Assembly: GCA_027371655.1 (NCBI GenBank)
Contig: DAHXMR010000196.1
Span: forward strand, 1-8,368
Direction of reading: 5' to 3'
DNA length: 8,368 nt
Source of the DNA: Microcaldota archaeon
GTDB lineage: Archaea; Micrarchaeota; Micrarchaeia; Norongarragalinales; CAINOH01
The position numbers were made by a program, and so were the translations under genes. Each line of letters opens with the position of its first letter. Positions within the stretch are counted from its first letter, which is position 1. The notes below the pieces were generated by a model. The model did not search any database and was not told the DNA's origin. It saw only the letters and a program-made list of their open reading frames with translations. Shown piece after piece: positions 1 to 5,582 of the stretch.

Positions 1-14
1 CAGTTTATTTGCAG

Positions 15-32
15 TCCGCACGGGTGTGCGGA
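15..32. other. Short perfect hairpin upstream of mevalonate kinase
   Basis: TCCGCAC (15-21) pairs perfectly with GTGCGGA (26-32) around a GGGT loop, giving a 7-bp GC-rich stem. No T-tract follows on either strand, so it is not a standard terminator. It overlaps the alternative GTG start at 26 and lies about 35 bases before ATG 68, so it would be in the 5' leader or just upstream of it. Its role is unknown and it may be chance. Confidence 0.35.
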
Positions 33-67
33 GCGTGCCGAATTTCACGGGAGCTGCATGTTTACAA

Positions 68-1177
68 ATGCGCAAACTTGCCGCCGCAGAGGCGCCAACG
101 AAAATAATCTTTTCCGGGGAGCACGGCGTCATACACGGCGCGCCGGGAATAGCGATGGCACTTGAGCCCTGCAACAAAGTCGATTTGTACGAGGAACCGG
201 GGACAGGGAAAGCATCCGGCAAGCCCGGCTTGGTCATTGAAAGCGAGCGCGGCAGGGTTTTTGTTTCCCCGGAAGGCGCGGTCGAAGGAACTGCCGGGAA
301 TAAGAAAACTTTCGAGCCCTTCGTTGCCGTAGTCGATTATTTGCGGCAAACCGAGGGATTTTTTCCCAAAAAGCGCCTTGTTGCAAAAATAGTTTCCGCA
401 AAGGCCCCGAAAGGGGTTGGCAATTCCGCGTCAATTGCCGCGGCTTTGGCGCTTGTTTTGTTTGCCTCGATGGGCCGCAGGCCCCAAATGGGAGAAACGC
501 CCGAGGAAGATGAGTTGTGGATGTGTGCGCAGGCCGCGGAGGAAAAGGCGCACGGCGGCAGGCCAAGCGGGATTGACGCGATGGCCGTGTGCAGGGGCAA
601 CACAGAACTTATCCGCACCGTTGAAGGCGGAAAGGTGCAATGGAATTTCATCCTCCAGCCGAAGCTCTCGCTTCCTGCGGGAACCGCGCTTTTGATTGTT
701 GATACCTATTCCAACGGAGAACGCGCGAACACGGGGGAAATGGTGCTCAAGGTCGCAAAAAGCCTCGGGCTCACAAAAACCGACTTTGAAACAGGCAGGG
801 AAGTGGTGAAGCCGCTTGCGGAATTTTCCCACGAAGACAGGCACAAAATCGGCGCGTTCGGCGAAGTGTTCGAAAAAATCGTTTCCCAACTCAAGGCGCG
901 CGGCAACGCGAAACTCTTGGGCGAGGCAATGGACGAAAACCACGCGCTGCTCAAAAAATTGGGCGCGTCAAGCCCGCAAATAGAAAAAGCCGTTGACGTT
1001 GCGAGAAAAGCCGGCGCATTGGGCGCAAAACTCACGGGCGCAGGAGGAAAAGGCGGCGCAGCCCTGGTTCTCGTCGCGCTTTCAAAGAAGAAACAGGTGG
1101 AAAGCGCGATAACGCGCGCTGGATTTTCTATTTTTGAGGCCCAGCCTGCGGGGCATGGGGCACGGCTTGTGGGGTAA
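68..1177 (+). CDS. mvk: Mevalonate kinase, GHMP family (archaeal type)
   Basis: Predicted cytosolic enzyme that phosphorylates mevalonate with ATP, the step after HMG-CoA reductase in isoprenoid lipid synthesis. The 369-residue product shows the GHMP landmarks in order: an N-terminal strand with Lys12 and the GEHGVIHG mevalonate-kinase signature (17-24), the ATP loop PKGVGNSAS (114-122), HGGRPSGID with the likely catalytic Asp170 (162-170), and the C-terminal LTGAGGKGG loop (322-330). The ATP loop differs from the usual GxGLGSSAA. It is longer than many archaeal homologues, partly from an acidic stretch around 140-150. ATG 68 was chosen because it puts the first strand about ten residues in, as in relatives. 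GTG 26 would add 14 residues and lies inside a hairpin. It is the only + strand gene and converges on the ATPase gene with no spacer. Another GHMP kinase is possible but less likely. Confidence 0.88.
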   Translation: MRKLAAAEAPTKIIFSGEHGVIHGAPGIAMALEPCNKVDLYEEPGTGKASGKPGLVIESERGRVFVSPEGAVEGTAGNKKTFEPFVAVVDYLRQTEGFFPKKRLVAKIVSAKAPKGVGNSASIAAALALVLFASMGRRPQMGETPEEDELWMCAQAAEEKAHGGRPSGIDAMAVCRGNTELIRTVEGGKVQWNFILQPKLSLPAGTALLIVDTYSNGERANTGEMVLKVAKSLGLTKTDFETGREVVKPLAEFSHEDRHKIGAFGEVFEKIVSQLKARGNAKLLGEAMDENHALLKKLGASSPQIEKAVDVARKAGALGAKLTGAGGKGGAALVLVALSKKKQVESAITRAGFSIFEAQPAGHGARLVG

Positions 1178-1684
1178 TCAAAGCTGTTTCTTGTACCAAA
1201 TCATGCGGGCCCGGGTTTTTCCGGCCGCGGTTTTCAGGTCGTAGCAGTGCGCAAGCTTCTTCAGCATCATGGTGCCGAAGCCCCCTCCGCCGGCCTCGCT
1301 TGGGAACTGCCTTTGCAGCGCTTCTTCCGCTTTTTTTGCAACGCTTTCTTTGGCGTCTAGCGCCAGGTTTTGCAGGTTGCGCTCCGCCTTTGCCCGCCTT
1401 TCGCAGGACTCGGTGTCCGCCGCCTGCCCCTTTTTTGCGGTGTTGTAAACGCTTACCTCGAAGCGCTCGGGAAAATGCCGCACGGCAATGTTTATCGGGC
1501 CCTTTGCCCCGTGCCTGACGGCGTTGTAGAACGCTTCCGCAACCGCGGCGGTTGCCGATGGGATGGTGCGCTCGCTTAATCCCGCTTTGGCCAGGGTTTC
1601 GGCAGCCCAGCTTCTAGCGCGGGGCGCCTCGCTTTTTTCGAATCGAAACTCTTCCCTGAACACCTGCCGTTTTTGCGCGGGCAT
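1178..1684 (-). CDS. RsbW/SpoIIAB-like GHKL ATPase (HATPase_c_2 type)
   Basis: A 168-residue stand-alone ATPase domain of the histidine-kinase-like (GHKL) fold, most like bacterial anti-sigma serine kinases. Visible features are the N-box with Glu50, Asn54 and His58 (AEAFYNAVRHG, 49-59), then strands at 64-81, a charged helical insert at about 85-130, and a glycine-rich lid GGGGFG (132-137) followed by a helix. The usual DxGxG box after the second strand is missing: the site reads VYNTAKKG (79-86), with Asn in place of the Asp that contacts adenine. There is no receiver, sensor or membrane segment. In bacteria such proteins bind sigma factors or phosphorylate STAS-domain antagonists; archaea lack sigma factors, so the target is unknown. 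It follows the 50-residue gene by 21 bases. Its TGA abuts the mevalonate kinase TAA. ATP binding is likely, kinase activity unproven. Confidence 0.8.
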   Translation of the reverse strand: MPAQKRQVFREEFRFEKSEAPRARSWAAETLAKAGLSERTIPSATAAVAEAFYNAVRHGAKGPINIAVRHFPERFEVSVYNTAKKGQAADTESCERRAKAERNLQNLALDAKESVAKKAEEALQRQFPSEAGGGGFGTMMLKKLAHCYDLKTAAGKTRARMIWYKKQL

Positions 1685-1690
1685 TTGTTG

Positions 1691-1696
1691 CCACCC
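1691..1696 (-). promoter_or_regulatory. Ribosome binding site of the ATPase gene
   Basis: GGGTGG on the - strand lies six bases before ATG 1684, in the 21-base gap after the 50-residue gene. It resembles the archaeal GGTG-type Shine-Dalgarno core and supports both the start and separate re-initiation on a shared transcript. Confidence 0.5.
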
Positions 1697-1705
1697 AACG
1701 AGTGT

Positions 1706-1858
1706 TTAGTCCGCGAGTTTTTTCTTCAGTTCCGCGATTTCCTCGTGAAGCACGCGGTCGCGCTTGAGCGGATCCGACTTCGCGCGCTCCTCCAATTCCG
1801 CAAGCTTGGCCTTCATGTTCGACTTCTTGTGCGCCATGTCGCTCTTGCTCATACCCAT
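1706..1858 (-). CDS. Small charged helical protein, 50 residues, unknown function
   Basis: A short open frame between HMG-CoA reductase and the RsbW-like ATPase, not recognised as a known family. The product starts MGMSKSDMAHKK, is rich in Lys, Glu, Ala and Leu with no aromatic residue and no Cys, and has two helix-prone segments (about 15-27 and 34-49) separated by a SDP turn. The second, VLHEEIAELKKKLAD, has leucine/isoleucine spacing like a short coiled coil. The best coding evidence is the ribosome site GGAGATGG five bases before ATG 1858, the fit to the gap (58 bases after the HMGR stop, 21 before the ATPase start) and codons like those of its neighbours. A second in-frame ATG at 1852 would give 48 residues. 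No signal peptide or membrane segment. It may partner the ATPase encoded next, by position only. Confidence 0.68.
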   Translation of the reverse strand: MGMSKSDMAHKKSNMKAKLAELEERAKSDPLKRDRVLHEEIAELKKKLAD

Positions 1859-1863
1859 GCAAA

Positions 1864-1871
1864 CCATCTCC
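1864..1871 (-). promoter_or_regulatory. Ribosome binding site of the 50-residue gene
   Basis: GGAGATGG on the - strand lies five bases before ATG 1858, a good archaeal Shine-Dalgarno match. It is the main reason to accept the short gene and to prefer ATG 1858 over ATG 1852. The remaining gap to the HMGR stop (1872-1916) is AT-rich and may hold a promoter, but no convincing BRE/TATA pair is visible. Confidence 0.55.
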
Positions 1872-1916
1872 AAAAATGTTTTTTCGTTTTGTTTTATTGA
1901 ATGCGAATTAAGCCGT

Positions 1917-3164
1917 TTATTTCTTATGCAACAGCTCGGTTGCGCGCTGCACGCTCACTTTTCCCTCTTTTGCCATTATTTCGGCAACGCGGTCTATTTC
2001 GGTTCCCGTCGCTCCCGCGAGCACGGCGATGTTGCGGGAGTGCAGTTCCATGTGCCCGCGCTGAATCCCCTCGGATGCGAGGGCGCGCAATGCCGCGAAG
2101 TTCTGCGCAAGCCCCACGCTTGCCGCAATCCCCGCGAGCTCTTTCGCGTTTGGATTGCCCAAAATTTTGAGCGAGATTTGCGCAACGGGATGGCTTTTGG
2201 TAGCGCCGCCGATTGTGCCGACCGCCATGGGCAATTCGATTTCGCCCACGAGGTTCCCGTTTTTGTCCTTCGAATAGTTTGCAAGCGGCAAATATTTTCC
2301 CGTTATGGCGGCGTACGAATGCGCGCCGGCCTCTATTGCACGCCAGTCGTTCCCAGTTGCGACCATCAATGCGTCAATGCCATTCATCGCGCCCTTGTTG
2401 TTCGTAGTCGCGCGGTACTGGTCCGCCAGCGCGAATTCGTATGCGTCAAGTATTCCCTCGACAACGTCGGGGCCGATTGCCTCCTTTTTCCAAACCGCTT
2501 TCGCGCGCGCCATCCTTTTGGTCGCCAAATTGGACAGGATGCGCAGCCGCACCTTTCCGCCCGAAATTTGTTCGAGCTTTGGCGCGATGCTTTCGGCAAA
2601 CGTGTTGACCGCGTTTGCGCCCATGGCGTCCCGCGTGTCCACGTAAATGTAAATAATGAGCATTTTTCCGCGCGGCGTGGAAAGCACCTTTGCGTCCAAA
2701 TCGCGCATTCCGCCCCCGTGCTTGACAAGCGGCGCGTCGGGAGAGTTAGCCTCCTTTACCAGCTCGCTTTTTTTTGCAGCGATTTTCTTTGCAGCGCCTT
2801 CGCAGTCGGGAACTTGGACAAGCTGTATTTGCCCAATCATGACTGGTTCGTCCGCCGAGGCAACGAATCCTTCGGGGAGCGCGAGTTTTGCGGCGTAGGA
2901 GCAGGCGGCAATCACCGAGGGCTCTTCCGTTGCCATCGGGATTATCCTTTCCTTGCCGTTGATTTTGAAATTCACGGCAACCCCAAGGGGCAAGGGCATG
3001 GTGCCCACGAGGTTTTCGGCCATGCGGTTGGCCGTTTCAATTGGAAGCCCGCCTTCCTTTTTCAAAAGGGCGGCCTCGGCATCCGTTAGCAGCGCGGCTT
3101 TTTTCACGCGGCCAACGCGTTCTTCAATGGGAAGCTTGTAGAAGCCAGAGAATTCTTCGGCCAT
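1917..3164 (-). CDS. mvaA: Class II HMG-CoA reductase
   Basis: Reduces HMG-CoA to mevalonate, the committed step of the mevalonate pathway. The 415-residue protein matches the soluble class II type (Pseudomonas mevalonii MvaA) along its whole length, with no membrane anchor. The catalytic set is complete: Glu81 in ATEEPSV, Lys257 in NNKGAMNGID, Asp273 in ATGNDWRA and His371 in QRGHMELH. The nucleotide-binding loop is DAMGAN (179-184), and IENxxGT appears as AENLVGT (49-55). Asp143 aligns with P. mevalonii Asp146, linked there to NADH preference, so NADH use is inferred. ATG 3164 was chosen because the P. mevalonii enzyme begins at about this point. An in-frame extension to 3275 would overlap the upstream kinase gene by 74 bases; TTG 3179 is a weaker option. 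No clear ribosome site is visible. The gene starts 37 bases after the kinase stop. Confidence 0.95.
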   Translation of the reverse strand: MAEEFSGFYKLPIEERVGRVKKAALLTDAEAALLKKEGGLPIETANRMAENLVGTMPLPLGVAVNFKINGKERIIPMATEEPSVIAACSYAAKLALPEGFVASADEPVMIGQIQLVQVPDCEGAAKKIAAKKSELVKEANSPDAPLVKHGGGMRDLDAKVLSTPRGKMLIIYIYVDTRDAMGANAVNTFAESIAPKLEQISGGKVRLRILSNLATKRMARAKAVWKKEAIGPDVVEGILDAYEFALADQYRATTNNKGAMNGIDALMVATGNDWRAIEAGAHSYAAITGKYLPLANYSKDKNGNLVGEIELPMAVGTIGGATKSHPVAQISLKILGNPNAKELAGIAASVGLAQNFAALRALASEGIQRGHMELHSRNIAVLAGATGTEIDRVAEIMAKEGKVSVQRATELLHKK

Positions 3165-3201
3165 TTTTTCATTCGCCAAATTCTTTTCTATTTCCCGTCT
3201 T

Positions 3202-4182
3202 TTAAGCCATTCGCGCTTTTGCAGCCGCAAGCATGGCGCGCAGCTTTCCGATTGCGCTTTTGTATTGGGGGGCATTGCGGTTGTCGGCGAAGGCGTGCAA
3301 AAGCTCGATGCAGCGGCGCAGCAGCATGACTTCGAAGAGGCGCTTGAAGTTTTTCAATTTCCTTTTCGCCAGGTATTTTTTGAGGAACAATTCCTTGTTG
3401 GCGCCTTTGGCTGCGGGAAATAGGAACACCGCCAAGTCGTAAGCGGGGCTGCCGATTCCGCTGTACTCGAAGTCCAGGGGTATCAGCCTGCCCTTGCTGT
3501 AGAACAGGTTTTCCGTGTGGTAGTCGCCGTGCACGAAAGTTTCCTCCGCGCCCGTTATGTCCCTGCGGCTTGCCTCAAGCAGCTTGTCCACTCTGTGCGC
3601 CTCGCCGGAAGAGAGGACGCCCTTCGCCTGCAGGTTGCGCAGCATGTGGTGCAGCGTGTTGTGGTAATAGGAAAACCCGTATTTGAAAAGGTAGGGGTGG
3701 CGCGGCGCGTCCATTGAGTGGATTTTCGCAAGAAGCAGGGCCGCATCGCGGGCGGTTTTCGCGGAAAGCGATTTCACCTTGCGCAGGGGCTCTTTTTTCA
3801 TCACCAGATACGTTTCGTGCGCGTTGTATGCCGCGACCTTGGGGAGGCCAAGCTCGTCTTCGAGGGAAATGTACGTGTTGATTTCGTTGAGCGCGCGTTT
3901 TTTGAACTCCTTTTCCAGGCCCTTGCGGGGGACGTATTTTTTGAGCACGAACCTCTCGCTTCCCCGGCGGCATAAATATACTAGGTTTTTTGAAACCGTG
4001 CGCTTGCGCCTTATTTCAGAGTAAGAGAACGCGCGCCTTATCTCGCGCAAAAGCTGCCTGCCGCGCTTTTTGCCGAAATGCCGTTCGATGCCAACGCGCC
4101 TTCCAAAGTCTTGAGTTCCGAGTCTTGGGTCCTGCGCTTTTTCAGAGCTTTTGTGATTCGAGCTCGCGCACGCGGGCGTCAA
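3202..4182 (-). CDS. APH/choline-kinase-fold phosphotransferase, substrate unknown
   Basis: A small-molecule kinase of the aminoglycoside phosphotransferase/choline kinase superfamily, cytosolic, 326 residues in the longest reading. The N-lobe shows a nucleotide loop around SKNLVYL (64-70) and the ATP lysine in RFVLKKY (Lys81). The C-lobe has the catalytic loop HGDYHTEN (218-225, Asp220, Asn225) and the metal-binding LDFEYSGIGSPAYDLA (Asp237). The C-terminus is basic and helical. Real substrates cannot be read from this family; lying between nadM and HMG-CoA reductase, it could act on a nicotinoside, a lipid precursor or a protein. The start is unresolved. TTG 4182 overlaps nadM by 41 bases and then runs through a heptamer repeat; the next standard start, TTG 4050 (282 residues), would cut a likely first helix. 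A non-standard start near 4089 is possible. The 3' end is firm. Confidence 0.8.
   Translation of the reverse strand: MTPACASSNHKSSEKAQDPRLGTQDFGRRVGIERHFGKKRGRQLLREIRRAFSYSEIRRKRTVSKNLVYLCRRGSERFVLKKYVPRKGLEKEFKKRALNEINTYISLEDELGLPKVAAYNAHETYLVMKKEPLRKVKSLSAKTARDAALLLAKIHSMDAPRHPYLFKYGFSYYHNTLHHMLRNLQAKGVLSSGEAHRVDKLLEASRRDITGAEETFVHGDYHTENLFYSKGRLIPLDFEYSGIGSPAYDLAVFLFPAAKGANKELFLKKYLAKRKLKNFKRLFEVMLLRRCIELLHAFADNRNAPQYKSAIGKLRAMLAAAKARMA
4107..4134. repeat. Degenerate tandem heptamer repeat, four units
   Basis: On the + strand four adjacent 7-mers read AGTCTTG, AGTTCCG, AGTCTTG and GGTCCTG, all fitting RGTYYYG. The first and third are identical. The tract begins seven bases past the nadM stop codon in the - direction, inside the longest reading of the kinase gene, where it would encode AQDPRLGTQD with codons unlike the neighbours (AGA, ACT, CAA). 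It looks like intergenic repeat DNA of the degenerate-heptamer kind rather than protein-coding sequence. Confidence 0.5.
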
Positions 4183-4684
4183 GCCCGTTTTTCACGATGA
4201 ATTCCGCGACCGCCTTCGGGGCGAGGGTTTTCCAATCCTGTTTTTCGCGCATGCGCCTGCGCACTTCGGTCGCCGCAATGCCCCTGTAGTCGGCAAGGCC
4301 GTCCACCTTCAATCCCTCGCGCCTCAAAAGCATGCTAGTCCAAGAATTGTTCGAGTACGCGGGCCCATCAATGCGCGGGCAGTATGAGAGCACGCGCTTT
4401 GCCCAAATCGCGCTTTCGTTCGTGTCCGGCACGGGCACCAGGGTCGCCTTGCAGTCCAGCTTTTCGGCCCGAAGGGCTGCGGCAATCATCTCCATGCGCT
4501 CGCCCACGGTGAAGGGGTTTTCGCGCGTGAAGTTCTCCTGCGCGCTTCCAACGACTATGACTATTTCCCCGTTTTCGGAGAGGATTTTTTTAACGCAATT
4601 CAAGTGCCCCAAATGGAACGGCTGGAACCGCCCGACAAAAAGCGCGCGAAGCGGGGTTTTCTTTGCAAGGGGCGCCAAGTTCAT
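4142..4684 (-). CDS. nadM: Nicotinamide/nicotinate-nucleotide adenylyltransferase, archaeal NadM type
   Basis: Transfers AMP from ATP to nicotinate (or nicotinamide) mononucleotide, giving the dinucleotide that NadE amidates. The 180-residue protein has the nucleotidyltransferase signature GRFQPFHLGH (18-27), then VVGSAQENFTRENPFTVGER (44-63), where the ENPFTxGER stretch is typical of archaeal NadM, YSNNSW (110-115) in place of the usual YSGNP-like motif, and GIAATEVRRRM (135-145) in place of the ISGTEVR motif that binds the ATP phosphates. It is about ten residues longer at the N-terminus than the Methanocaldococcus protein. The ATG overlaps the nadC stop as ATGA (4681-4684), so translation is probably coupled and the start is well placed. 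Family members usually accept both NMN and NaMN; the neighbouring nadC and nadE argue for NaMN here. No NudT-type fusion is seen. Confidence 0.93.
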   Translation of the reverse strand: MNLAPLAKKTPLRALFVGRFQPFHLGHLNCVKKILSENGEIVIVVGSAQENFTRENPFTVGERMEMIAAALRAEKLDCKATLVPVPDTNESAIWAKRVLSYCPRIDGPAYSNNSWTSMLLRREGLKVDGLADYRGIAATEVRRRMREKQDWKTLAPKAVAEFIVKNGLDARVRELESQKL

Positions 4685-5526
4685 TTCACCAGTTTTACCG
4701 TGTTTATCCCGAAGCTCTTGCTTGGCGCCTTCTGCGTGAGCAGGCCCATGGAGATGAAGTCGGGTTTCAGTGCCGCGAACTGCGCGAGGTTTTCCAAATT
4801 CACGCCCCCGGATATTTCGATGAGGCAGTTGCTTTTCGCGCGCACCGCGGCAATGGCGGCCTTTGCGTTTTGGATTGAAAAATTGTCAAGCATTACTATG
4901 TCCGCGCCCGCAACCGCCGCGTTCACGGCCTCGTCCGCATTCGCGGCCTCCAATTCCACTTTCTTGGAAAAGCCGTTGGCTTTTTTCGCCGCATCCACCG
5001 CGTCCTTGGGGCTTTTGAAGAATGCGAGCTCGTTGGTCTTGAAAAGCGCCATGTCCGACAGGTTGGTGCGGTGCGAGTCCGCGCCGCCCAAGCGTGCGGC
5101 TTTCTTGTCGAAATCGTTGAAACCCGGAAGCGTCTTGCGCGTTGCCGCAACCATGGTTTTGCCGCCGGATGCCTTTGCCGCTATCGCCGCGGCCTGCGAA
5201 CAAACGGTTGCCACCCCCGACATGCGCGCGAGCACGTTGAGCACGGTGCGCTCGGCAAGGAAAACTTGTCGGTTGGAACCCTCGCAGGAGAGCACCACGT
5301 CGCCCTTTTTCGCGCTTTCCCCGTCGCTTTTTACAACGCGCGCCTTTGCGCCCGCAAGCTCGAACAAATACGCCGCTTCCTCGGCTCCGGCAAGCGTGCA
5401 GTCGTCTTCGGCGACTATCTCGAATTGCCCGCGCCTTTCCGGCACAAGGCTGCCCGTGACGTCGCCTTTGCCCGCATCGTCGAGCAGGAACTGCTCGAGC
5501 CGCTTCTTCGATTCAAGTGAAAGCAT
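4681..5526 (-). CDS. nadC: Quinolinate phosphoribosyltransferase (nicotinate-nucleotide pyrophosphorylase)
   Basis: Converts quinolinate and PRPP to nicotinate mononucleotide, CO2 and pyrophosphate, taking the NadA product and feeding NadM. The 281 residues match the usual family length. Seen in order: GDVTGSLVPE (21-30), AERTVLNVLARMSGVAT (91-107), ATRKTLPGF (128-136) with substrate-binding Arg and Lys, GGADSHR (147-153), the acidic pair in VELEAAN (190-196), MLDNF (212-216) and ISGGVN (238-243) with SMGLLT near the C-terminus. The conserved IKDNH loop is altered to FKTNEL (162-167) but keeps the lysine. ATG 5526 was chosen over an in-frame extension to 5613, which would overlap nadE, and over TTG 5535, because GGGAG lies 11 bases before the ATG and bacterial homologues start here. 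It starts 56 bases after the nadE stop and overlaps nadM by four bases. Confidence 0.94.
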   Translation of the reverse strand: MLSLESKKRLEQFLLDDAGKGDVTGSLVPERRGQFEIVAEDDCTLAGAEEAAYLFELAGAKARVVKSDGESAKKGDVVLSCEGSNRQVFLAERTVLNVLARMSGVATVCSQAAAIAAKASGGKTMVAATRKTLPGFNDFDKKAARLGGADSHRTNLSDMALFKTNELAFFKSPKDAVDAAKKANGFSKKVELEAANADEAVNAAVAGADIVMLDNFSIQNAKAAIAAVRAKSNCLIEISGGVNLENLAQFAALKPDFISMGLLTQKAPSKSFGINTVKLVK

Positions 5527-5537
5527 TTTTTCCAAAA

Positions 5538-5542
5538 CTCCC
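5538..5542 (-). promoter_or_regulatory. Probable ribosome binding site of nadC
   Basis: GGGAG on the - strand lies 11 bases before ATG 5526 and only two bases before TTG 5535, so spacing favours the ATG. The 56-base nadE-nadC gap shows no clear TATA box, hairpin or T-tract, which fits a shared transcript. Confidence 0.4.
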
Positions 5543-5582
5543 AAAGAGTAGTCCGTTGATGTAAGAATTTGGTGGTTTTGCC

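Noticed and set aside
4..10. TTTATTT as a TATA box for mevalonate kinase
   Set aside because: It is only a partial match, has no clear BRE (bases upstream are missing), and lies about 60 bases from the ATG.
1331..1337. A seven-base A-run in the ATPase gene (T-run on the + strand), a possible slippage site or terminator for mevalonate kinase
   Set aside because: It encodes an ordinary Lys-Lys pair in an intact frame, no stimulatory structure was seen, and it is more than 150 bases past the mevalonate kinase stop.
1614..1862. An 82-codon - strand frame overlapping the 50-residue gene and the ATPase start
   Set aside because: It begins at a TTG just upstream of ATG 1858, reads a different frame through the small gene and runs into the ATPase gene. 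The product is Arg/Gly-rich with no helix pattern; the 50-codon frame has the better start and boundaries.
1764..3089. A 441-codon open frame on the + strand
   Set aside because: It lies fully antisense to HMG-CoA reductase, which is unambiguous. Its product is rich in Arg, His and Cys and resembles no protein. GC-rich third positions leave such antisense frames open.
3165..3275. N-terminal extension of HMG-CoA reductase
   Set aside because: It would overlap the kinase gene by 74 bases and adds residues absent from the aligned P. mevalonii enzyme.
4176..4185. The sequence CGTCAAGCC recurring near 4177, 6317 and 7252, close to three gene starts
   Set aside because: At 7252 it encodes Leu-Asp inside nadA, and related CGTCAAG strings occur within other coding regions, so it is probably codon-usage coincidence.
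4604..5551. A 315-codon + strand frame opposite nadC and nadM
   Set aside because: Ser/Ala-rich translation with no motif, antisense to two clear enzymes.
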